This document shows positions 9,035-16,174 of a DNA stretch of 64,000 bases, one piece after another (the stretch's first letter is position 1; each line of letters starts with the position of its first letter). Origin of the DNA: Bradyrhizobium sp. AUGA SZCCT0176. Lineage in GTDB: Bacteria; Pseudomonadota; Alphaproteobacteria; Rhizobiales; Xanthobacteraceae. The stretch covers positions 310,001 to 374,000 of the forward strand of contig NZ_JAFCMB010000003.1 of assembly GCF_018130145.1 (NCBI RefSeq). The letters run 5' to 3'. The translations under genes were made by a program, and so were the position numbers. The notes beneath the pieces are model-generated. The model saw only the letters and a list, made by a program, of their open reading frames with translations. It made no database searches and was not told where the DNA came from.

Positions 9035-9051
9035 CTAATTAACCTTTTGGT

Positions 9052-9072
9052 CATCTAATATATTGTCATTCC
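9052..9072 (-). promoter_or_regulatory. start-site element, copy 1
   Basis: A 21-base element that matches 11112-11132 at 18 of 21 positions. In both copies an AT-rich -10-like hexamer (TATATT here, CATATT in copy 2) lies two bases before an ATG. In copy 2 that ATG is the start of the nitrilase-like gene; here it opens the seven-codon leader frame. It could be a promoter giving leaderless or nearly leaderless transcripts. Confidence 0.4.
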
Positions 9073-9131
9073 TAGTGTATTTTTCAAGTTCTAAGGTTCC
9101 GTTGCGTACCCCTCGGATACCAGAGATTTGC

Positions 9132-9150
9132 GGCGCCTTTAGGGTATATC
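9132..9150. promoter_or_regulatory. partial copy of the luxI-upstream motif
   Basis: GGCGCCTTTAGGGTATATC shares the core TTAGGGTAT and a following CCC with the element upstream of luxI. It is about 100 bp upstream of the 66-residue gene but in the opposite orientation relative to that gene, so the functional link is weaker than for the other two copies. Confidence 0.25.
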
Positions 9151-9179
9151 CCCCGAATACAACCTCGCCGTGACCTGCG

Positions 9180-11114
9180 TCATGCTGTCCGATTTGACGC
9201 TTGCAGTGCAAGATCGTCCTGGCCGAGTACATCCGAATATTTGCTGGTGACGTCCTTTAGACACACCGGCGCATGGTTCGCGTAGCGCCAGGCAACGGCG
9301 CTTCGGTCCTCCCGCCCGTCCAGGGTCCGATCGACAACCGGCACTCCTGAAAGGGTAAGACGGACGGCGTGGCAGTCCATCGGGCAGGCGATCTCGATCG
9401 GATCCGTCCGGTCGTCGTCGCGCCAAAGCGCAATGATACGGTCGTCGGATTTCTTGGACGGGTGCTTGCCTATGCGATGTTGGCGAGTCATGAGCCCGCG
9501 GGAAGTTAGCGTGAGCACCGCAGACCCGGGGTCCTCCGCCAGGATGGTGGCGTACCTCGCCGGCCAGCGCGCCTTCAATTGCGGAGCATCCATAAGAAGC
9601 GCGAAGACGATGCTCGGTCCGATGGCTCTTATCAGTTCCTGACAGGGATCGACCCTTGCGAGGTCCTCGCAGATCATGGCCGAGATGACGGAGGATTGTC
9701 TAATTACCGCAAAATCAACGCGCCGGCTCAAGAGGTCGATATCTTCGGCCCAGGATATCGATGGGCTCAATCGTCCCTCCAGACCGTAGGCCAACACTTC
9801 GTCTCTATCCAGCGTCCATCTGTGATGCTTTTCGCGGGTGGACCAGAAGCCTACTCGCTCCGCAGTGTCGTCGCTTCCGCCGCTGCCGTTGGATCGCTGG
9901 AAGACCGCGACGCGAACGAAATTTCCCTCTCGATCCCCGTCGCCGGATACGCCAGCGACGAATAGCTCCAACTCAGGCAGCGCCTCCGGAAGTTCGCTTC
10001 TGAGATGATCCCAAGTGCCCTCGTCGAGGGCCAATTCGGGGAAAACTATGCCATGGATCGCGTCCGCCTCGGATTTCGCCTCGCCCGCAAGGGCCTTCAC
10101 GAAATCCAACAGCTTATCCTTGGTGACATCCTGAAGCCACGTCTGCTCGACACCGAAGAACGCCCACCGTTTTCCACCTTCCCCGGCATACCCGTGCTGA
10201 GGTTCGAATGCGGAGGCGGGTATGGTGAAGGGAAACGGAACAAGCAGCAGGTTCATGTGCCGTTCGTCCGGCGGCGCGTCGGCAAAGAGGTATGGTGTCC
10301 ACGCAGCCCGAGCAATGCCCCTCGGCGGCAGGAGGGCCAAATGGTGGGACATCGATCGCAGCGTGCAACCGACCGCAGTCGTACGGGCCTTCGGTAGAAC
10401 TGCAACTACGTCGGGAGAAGCAACTGAGATGGTGCTCACGGGACTGTATGACAGATAGGGCATGCGCGTCGGCCCTTTGGACTGGACAGCCTGCTCCATC
10501 GTGCGAGCCGCCGCAGCGAAGAATGTCTGCTCGACGGGAGCGAAGAACCACGGCTGTGAATTGCCCTCGGCCGATGGTTTGTACCGGACGAACCCCATAT
10601 CCTTTGCGGCCTCGTCCGCGGCCATCATGAGAAGAAGGGCATCCCACCACCAGTCGGGCGGAACCGACTTCGCCGGAATAAACTCGAAAACATTCCGGGG
10701 CCCCGCGACGGACCAAACGGCATTCCAAGCCTCGTAAAGATCCTTGAGCCCTTCACCGTCGGTGGCGAGCCATTTCGCGAACACATTGGGATCTTTTGCG
10801 GAGAAGTGCGATATCGGCGTGAATGTACGCCAAACCGCAGATATCCTGCGCGCGCGGCTGATGAAATCGCCGTCAACTTTGATTTGCCGAGCGGCCCGCC
10901 CGCTCCTGCCCGGCACATCCGCGATGACGTGGTGATATGCCCCGCTATACTGCAGCGCGTAACCGGCGGCCGCGAAGACGTCTGCCGGAATCATCGGAGG
11001 CGTGGCGTAATCCGCCGCTCTCGATCCGTCTATGCCTGGCCAGGCGTAATACGGTTGCTCCTCCTCGGTTCGTTTCGGGAATATACGCTTCAGACAGTTC
11101 GCAAGTGTTTCCAT
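9180..11114 (-). CDS. large protein with C-terminal nitrilase-like (carbon-nitrogen hydrolase) domain
   Basis: 644 residues. The C-terminal half carries a nitrilase-type triad: Glu 360 in IVFPELAL, Lys 429 in REKHHRW and Cys 482 in MICEDLAR, each in its expected strand context. Such enzymes hydrolyse amides or nitriles. The first 300 residues are globular and match nothing I know. There is no signal peptide. The ATG at 11114 sits inside a sequence element shared with 9052-9072. It is the last gene of an operon after the membrane protein and GH19/DUF2272 genes. Nitrilase domains occur in some phage-defence proteins (for example DRT1 reverse transcriptases), but no reverse transcriptase is present here. 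Confidence 0.65.
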   Translation of the reverse strand: METLANCLKRIFPKRTEEEQPYYAWPGIDGSRAADYATPPMIPADVFAAAGYALQYSGAYHHVIADVPGRSGRAARQIKVDGDFISRARRISAVWRTFTPISHFSAKDPNVFAKWLATDGEGLKDLYEAWNAVWSVAGPRNVFEFIPAKSVPPDWWWDALLLMMAADEAAKDMGFVRYKPSAEGNSQPWFFAPVEQTFFAAAARTMEQAVQSKGPTRMPYLSYSPVSTISVASPDVVAVLPKARTTAVGCTLRSMSHHLALLPPRGIARAAWTPYLFADAPPDERHMNLLLVPFPFTIPASAFEPQHGYAGEGGKRWAFFGVEQTWLQDVTKDKLLDFVKALAGEAKSEADAIHGIVFPELALDEGTWDHLRSELPEALPELELFVAGVSGDGDREGNFVRVAVFQRSNGSGGSDDTAERVGFWSTREKHHRWTLDRDEVLAYGLEGRLSPSISWAEDIDLLSRRVDFAVIRQSSVISAMICEDLARVDPCQELIRAIGPSIVFALLMDAPQLKARWPARYATILAEDPGSAVLTLTSRGLMTRQHRIGKHPSKKSDDRIIALWRDDDRTDPIEIACPMDCHAVRLTLSGVPVVDRTLDGREDRSAVAWRYANHAPVCLKDVTSKYSDVLGQDDLALQASNRTA

Positions 11115-11132
11115 CTAATATGTTCGCATTCC
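11112..11132 (-). promoter_or_regulatory. start-site element, copy 2
   Basis: Second copy of the 21-base element at 9052-9072. The ATG within it is the start codon of the nitrilase-like gene, and CATATT lies two bases upstream. No Shine-Dalgarno sequence is visible, which fits leaderless expression. Confidence 0.4.
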
Positions 11133-11169
11133 AATCGCGCCACGCCGTCCGAATCTCATTTTATGCGTC

Positions 11170-12537
11170 TCAAAGCCTGCAGCGCATTATTGCGAACAGA
11201 TTTTCCCCTCCCTGATTGGTTGGGCGCAGGAAACCGCCATCGTTCAGCCCTATGGGCCGCTTTGTAACCGAGTTGCCCACATTTCCGCCGACCACCTGCA
11301 CCTCATTGCTACCCACCTCGACGACGACGTCGCAATGTCCGGGATAATCGCCGCCATTCTGATGGTGATAGTCGATCCCCTCTCGTCTGGCCCAACAGAT
11401 GAGATCCCCCACTTGCGGCTTCCACTCCCGCAGCTGGTAGCCATAGAAGCTCGCTTGTGGCCGCGCCTGCAGCAAATCCTTGATCGCACGGAAAATGTAG
11501 ACCGAGTGCTGCGGGCTGTAGCTGAAACGGGTGCCAGCGCCGGCAGTGCGCATGACCCATGAAATAAAGGCGGCCGACCACGGCACGCTGTGATCGAGAC
11601 CGGTGAGCGTATCGTTGTTGACACCGTCCTTCCAATATTTGCCGACGTACTTGTAGTAGGGATCCTCGCCTTCCTTGTGCCCGACCCGGGTGGCGTTTCC
11701 GCCGATATCGTAGGTCTGCCCGCCGAACCTTTGCCATTCGGCCAATGCGATGGCCGCCGCGCGGGCGCCGAAGCCGCTCGGCGTCGCCGCATCGACCGCA
11801 AGCAAATCGACCACGTGGGAAGACTCGGTTTCGGACAGATCAAGCTCGAGATTGGCGTTGGCGCGACTGGACATCTGGTCGAGAGCCGGAGATTGCGTTG
11901 GCCTGGTCCAGACTGCCTTGGTCTTACTCAACCAGAAGCGCCGATCGTCAATCCCCGTTTGGCCTCCATTGATCGCGTACGTGACACCAACGATATCGTC
12001 GTCATCCGCAAGTTCGTTGCAGGACTTACCGTGATACCCGCTCGCACCCCACTCCGCTGCGGCGATCTCAAGACAATGATCCCGATGGAATGCGAGGTCG
12101 GGATTCGTTTCGAGGTCGTCGATGCCCAGGTCGCGGCCGAATTTGGCATAGGCCGCCCGGCCGGTCATCTGTATCAAGCCACGTCCACGGTACTTGAAGC
12201 CATCACCTGGGTTCACGTTTCCGAGCCGACCACCGTAGACGTAATTGCCCAATTTCTCTTCATTGTGCGCGTACTGCTGTGCGAATTCCAACGTCGGAAA
12301 GCGACGCGGCCATACAGCCATCAAGCGCGAAGGAGAATACCAAAGGCTCTCTATTTGGATCTTGAAGCCGCCTGTTTCCTGTAGCATCTGCGCGAAGAAA
12401 TGCGCCAATCTCAGTCCGTTGGCAGATATCTTGTATTTCGAGAGGATGTCGTTCGCGCTTGGCGAGCTGAAAGCGGCCGCATATTCCTCCTTCATCGAAG
12501 GCGCCAGGGACTGAACCTGAGCAAAAGTTATTTTCAT
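11170..12537 (-). CDS. GH19 chitinase/lysozyme-like and DUF2272 two-domain protein
   Basis: 455 residues. Residues 1-220 match glycoside hydrolase family 19 (chitinase or phage-type endolysin): HFFAQMLQETGGF with the catalytic Glu, then YRGRGLIQMTGR, EWGASG and TYAINGG. Residues about 245-455 match DUF2272, a putative peptidoglycan-active domain (VPWSAAFISWVMR, GDLICWAR, HCDVVVEV). No signal peptide is present, as in phage endolysins and contractile-injection cargo. GAGGAG precedes the ATG. It lies 23 bases after the membrane protein gene, which could export or anchor it. Cell-wall attack is the likely activity; the target is unknown. Confidence 0.85.
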   Translation of the reverse strand: MKITFAQVQSLAPSMKEEYAAAFSSPSANDILSKYKISANGLRLAHFFAQMLQETGGFKIQIESLWYSPSRLMAVWPRRFPTLEFAQQYAHNEEKLGNYVYGGRLGNVNPGDGFKYRGRGLIQMTGRAAYAKFGRDLGIDDLETNPDLAFHRDHCLEIAAAEWGASGYHGKSCNELADDDDIVGVTYAINGGQTGIDDRRFWLSKTKAVWTRPTQSPALDQMSSRANANLELDLSETESSHVVDLLAVDAATPSGFGARAAAIALAEWQRFGGQTYDIGGNATRVGHKEGEDPYYKYVGKYWKDGVNNDTLTGLDHSVPWSAAFISWVMRTAGAGTRFSYSPQHSVYIFRAIKDLLQARPQASFYGYQLREWKPQVGDLICWARREGIDYHHQNGGDYPGHCDVVVEVGSNEVQVVGGNVGNSVTKRPIGLNDGGFLRPTNQGGENLFAIMRCRL

Positions 12538-12560
12538 GACAACATCTCCTCGGGGAACCG

Positions 12561-13724
12561 CTACACGTCCTGATTGGCTTGAGCTCTTGAACTCGGAGTC
12601 GCGGCTTCTGCGCTCGGGCTCGGCACCGGCGCTTCGCCGGCAGTGTCGGCTGTCGCTCCGCCGGCAGTGTTAGGCGCCGCTTCGCTGGCCGTGTTGGGCT
12701 GCACTTCGTCGGTCCGGGTGCCGTCGTCGACCGGGGGCTCGGGCGGTGCAGATGGCAGCTCGGGAGCAGGCGGAGGCGTCGGAAGCGGCGACGGCGTCGT
12801 GAACGCCCCCACGATGCGATCCATCGCTGCGAACACGAGATCCGCGCTGTAGCCGGCCACGAAGGCAAGGGCGAACGGGGAAAGTGATGCGGTAACGGAT
12901 CCGGTCGAGGGCTGGAGCAGCCACCCGGCTGCCAAGCCGGACAACGCGCCGATCGGGACCCTCAACGAATATTTTCTCTTCAGCGCAGACGTTTCCTCGC
13001 CGGCCACGGTCTCGTCCGAGAGGCGCCTGAGTACGAATGCTATGGCGCCCAGCATTCCGTAGAGCACCGGCAGCAGGAAGCCACCGACGAACGATGTGGC
13101 GAGCTCAAGCTGGACTTGAGCCACGACTTCGGGCCTGTCCTTTTCTCCTTTGTATTCGCTTGTGCCCAGTCCGATGACGCCAAGGAAGCTCGCTACCTTG
13201 CGCGGGAATCCCATTAGATAGTCGGCGACGTGAAGGTACGTAGCTTGCTTTCCGGCCAGCTCCGAATTCTTGGCTTGGGCCGCGGCCTGTGCCGCGGTCT
13301 GTACCGTACCGCCGGCGACGGCCGCAGCAGCGACCCCGGCTCCGGCCCCGGCCGGCATCACGTCCGCGGCCTCGATGCTCTTGTTTACTTCCAGCAACCC
13401 CTTCTGCACTGCTACGAATGACGAGAAGTACAGCTGTAGCAACAGCAGTGCCGTGAGGATCCCGTAGAAGAAGCGCCGATAATAACCCCTGGCCTCTTCC
13501 GGCGACTTGATCTTGGAGTTAAGCGCGCCGTAGGCCGCCCAGAAAAGCGACTGCGTCTCCGGGCTTGCTTGCGTCAGACCGTTGGTGGTCTGCACCGCGA
13601 TGATCGGTGCGGATATCTGTGTGGGAATCTCCACGCCGCGCTCCGATAGCTTCCTCATCGAGGCGCGAGCCGTCCCGACAGGATCCGGAGTAGCGGCTGT
13701 TTTGTTGGCGGACCAGAAACTCAT
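12561..13724 (-). CDS. membrane protein with Ala/Pro-rich C-terminal tail
   Basis: 387 residues from the ATG at 13724. Predicted membrane segments: FFYGILTALLLLQLYFSSFV near residue 85, a stretch near 250 (FVGGFLLPVLYGMLGAIAFV) and a hydrophobic pair near 290-320. An Ala-rich, helix-prone loop lies between the first two. The last 80 residues are low complexity with repeated NTA(S/G)-EA-AP units and proline runs. No family recognised. It is first in the operon with the GH19/DUF2272 and nitrilase-like genes and divergent from the RelA/SpoT gene. The tail may be a flexible scaffold. Confidence 0.7.
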   Translation of the reverse strand: MSFWSANKTAATPDPVGTARASMRKLSERGVEIPTQISAPIIAVQTTNGLTQASPETQSLFWAAYGALNSKIKSPEEARGYYRRFFYGILTALLLLQLYFSSFVAVQKGLLEVNKSIEAADVMPAGAGAGVAAAAVAGGTVQTAAQAAAQAKNSELAGKQATYLHVADYLMGFPRKVASFLGVIGLGTSEYKGEKDRPEVVAQVQLELATSFVGGFLLPVLYGMLGAIAFVLRRLSDETVAGEETSALKRKYSLRVPIGALSGLAAGWLLQPSTGSVTASLSPFALAFVAGYSADLVFAAMDRIVGAFTTPSPLPTPPPAPELPSAPPEPPVDDGTRTDEVQPNTASEAAPNTAGGATADTAGEAPVPSPSAEAATPSSRAQANQDV

Positions 13725-13857
13725 AACTACTGTCCGTGAATTGATTTTTCCCGGCCGACAGTGCCTCAGGACGCCCCCGGGCACTCCTAGGGGGTTCACT
13801 AGGTAAATCGGGTCTCACTGGACAAGCGCAGGTCGGATCGGGCTTTCGACCAAGCGG

Positions 13858-13872
13858 AGGCCTAGGGTATCT
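13858..13872 (+). promoter_or_regulatory. candidate regulatory site upstream of the RelA/SpoT gene
   Basis: AGGCCTAGGGTATCT on the coding strand, ending about 61 bases before the preferred start at 13934. It repeats the luxI-upstream site (5932-5947) with one base deleted, in the same orientation and at the same distance. A second CCTAGG lies at about 13787-13792, on the side of the divergent membrane protein gene. Confidence 0.4.
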
Positions 13873-13933
13873 ACGAGTTGCATGGCGACGGAAATCTCGC
13901 CTGTGGTTCTCGAAAGCTGCGGAGATGTGGTCG

Positions 13934-15733
13934 ATGAAGTTCAGGATTTGGGTCAACGGGAAGCGGGCCGAGAGAAGACTGAGCCGAAAAGTGACCGGCC
14001 GATTGCAAAAGCTTCCCTACGGACACTCTCTCTACTTCGATCTGTCGGGCCCACACGAAACCTATAGGACAGGCGAGTTGTTGGCGGCCCATGCTGTCGA
14101 AGAGCGCATTGTAAGTGCGTTCGGATTGATGTCGGATGCCGCGGCCAGAAAAACGAAAAAGCGCTCCCCCATAACGATCAAAAGGGAAGGCAAGCAGCTA
14201 ATCATCGTGGACGGATCATCCACGTTCCTCAACGCACTTTTTTCCAAATGGCCCGACGTCCCATGCGTGGTGGAGGTAGCCTCCCAAGTAAGTACGCTGC
14301 CCGCGACCACGAAAGACGTGGCACCGACACTCGAGGCCGCCCGCGCCGCCGTCGAGCGACATATGACTTACAACAGGGATAACTATCTAGAACTTCTAGA
14401 AGCTGTAACCGAGGCGATAGAGAAGATCGACGAGGACCCGAGATTGACCACCATTGCCGATCATTACTCCCGCTCCCGCAAACAGGGCGTGCAAAAGGAA
14501 TTTAAGGAACCCGGCAAGATTGTGCTGAAGTATTACGAAGCGGTCCAAAAGAACCCAAAGTTCAAGGTCGAGGACATCATCGATATCGTAGGAGCAACAG
14601 TGATCGTCTACTATCCTGACCAGATTGAGATGTTTCTGGACAGGTTTCAGTTAGAGGCAAAGATTAGGGGCCTCAGTCTGGAGCCCTATCGCGATGCCGA
14701 CACGGGTCGGGAAACTCTTACCAAGGTGCATCGCGAAAAGGGCTACCACGCCACGCATGTCAAGATTCGGTCGGAAGCGGTCGACAAGGCGGGGTTGCGA
14801 ATTGAGCTGCAGATAAAGACCATGCTGCACGACGCATGGGGTGCGAAGATGCACGACCTCACGTACAAACCTACAGGCGAATTGGATCCACGCCTAAAGA
14901 CACTGATGGAAAGCTTCGGCGACAGCCTGCAAGCCATCGAGGTCCAAAGTCAGACTTTGCGCGATGCGATCCAAGTTCGCGTTGACCTCATGCGAACACT
15001 GACGCGGACCGCTCGGCAGCAGCTGATGGCCAGGTTGAACGAACAGGATGTGGTCGAAGCGGCGAGGAAAACCTATCGCGCGGTATTGGACAGGATCAAG
15101 TCGGGGTCGGAGCGTCTCGCTGTGTGTCCCGCTCTCGACGAAGAACTGAGGGAAATACTGAAATCGATCCGCGAACTCGAAGAAAGTGGCGTCACGTCAA
15201 TGGAGCGTTTGAAGCTCTATACCTTCCTCGCTTCATTCCGAGAGGACAGAATTCTCGACAGAACGATCGATGACGCGTTAAACAAATGGTCCTCGGAGAA
15301 CAAGGATGAGATCCACGGAATTTTTGTGAGGGCTGCCGCGCTTCACCAGACCAACAGGGTCGCGGATGCAATCGGGCTGATCAAAAGCTTTTTCGGAGGC
15401 CATCCGATAAACGCCCCGACGGCCGTTCTCGCGTGCAATCTAGCCAACTACATCATCGAGACGAATCTGGAGCGGCCCGGCATTGACCCGTCGGCGCGCG
15501 ACCAGGTCCGAGATCTGCTTTCCAGAATCGAACCATTTACGGAAGAGATGGAGGCGAGCGCCCACCTGGATACGAAAGGCGCTTTCCTCATTGTTTTTGG
15601 AGAAGATGGGGAGATCGATGAAGGTCTACGTCTGATCGACGAGGCCACGAAGATGGCTGAACCTAACGATCAAGGGATGGGTTATTTCGAACTGTACAAG
15701 TCGTACGGCTGGAAGCGAAAGCTTAGGCTTTAG
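13934..15733 (+). CDS. RelA/SpoT-domain protein ((p)ppGpp synthetase-like)
   Basis: 599 residues. A RelA/SpoT nucleotidyltransferase domain spans about 175-330: ADHYSRSRK, VEDIIDIVGATV with Asp 217, GYHATHV at 270-276 and RIELQIKTMLHDAWGAKMHD with Glu 291. These are the expected catalytic acidic and His/Tyr positions. The Arg usual in the DIAGIR motif is Thr here. There is no HD hydrolase domain, so it could only synthesise or transfer. The last 270 residues are helical and may be repeats; the first 150 are unknown. ATG 13934 is preferred to 13925 because GGAG is spaced 9 bases upstream. Related stand-alone synthetases act in stringent response or as toxins (toxSAS, CapRel); which applies here is open. 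Confidence 0.8.
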   Translation: MKFRIWVNGKRAERRLSRKVTGRLQKLPYGHSLYFDLSGPHETYRTGELLAAHAVEERIVSAFGLMSDAAARKTKKRSPITIKREGKQLIIVDGSSTFLNALFSKWPDVPCVVEVASQVSTLPATTKDVAPTLEAARAAVERHMTYNRDNYLELLEAVTEAIEKIDEDPRLTTIADHYSRSRKQGVQKEFKEPGKIVLKYYEAVQKNPKFKVEDIIDIVGATVIVYYPDQIEMFLDRFQLEAKIRGLSLEPYRDADTGRETLTKVHREKGYHATHVKIRSEAVDKAGLRIELQIKTMLHDAWGAKMHDLTYKPTGELDPRLKTLMESFGDSLQAIEVQSQTLRDAIQVRVDLMRTLTRTARQQLMARLNEQDVVEAARKTYRAVLDRIKSGSERLAVCPALDEELREILKSIRELEESGVTSMERLKLYTFLASFREDRILDRTIDDALNKWSSENKDEIHGIFVRAAALHQTNRVADAIGLIKSFFGGHPINAPTAVLACNLANYIIETNLERPGIDPSARDQVRDLLSRIEPFTEEMEASAHLDTKGAFLIVFGEDGEIDEGLRLIDEATKMAEPNDQGMGYFELYKSYGWKRKLRL

Positions 15734-16174
15734 GCTTCCCAAGGGAAAATCGGACGGCGCATTTGCGGATCTTTCGTTGGATTGGATCGACGGCGTTTAA
15801 CTCTAAGCGGGTACAACTGCAAGCTTCGAATCGGCGACCTACCTCAATGTGGAGGTGGAAACTGTAAGTGTCAACGCGTTGCCAATGACTTAACTGCCGC
15901 GTCCACGGATGGTTTCAGCCCAAAATGCCGCAGCGGGGCCATCGAGCCCACGAGTTTCCGAGGTTCGGATCGTCACGATTTTTAGTATCATGATACCTCC
16001 ATCTTATTCGTTGCGACGCCGCCGGTTCGAGCGTCCCTAGACGTCATTTGACGCCGCCGAGGACAGCGAGCTGCTCGCTCGAGAATTGGAGGTCGGATCT
16101 TCGAACCGATCCGACCCAACGCTCCGTCGGATTGGGACCTCCATCGCCGAACGGGACATGCGCCGTCACCATCG
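15734..16174. other. convergent intergenic region with a perfect palindrome
   Basis: 440 bp between the ends of the RelA/SpoT and KAP genes. No convincing gene. GTATCATGATAC at 15985-15996 is a perfect 12-base palindrome and looks like a protein-binding site. No strong terminator hairpin is evident. Confidence 0.4.

Noticed and set aside
11590..12384. 264-codon frame on the plus strand
   Set aside because: Antisense to the GH19/DUF2272 gene with well-kept motifs.
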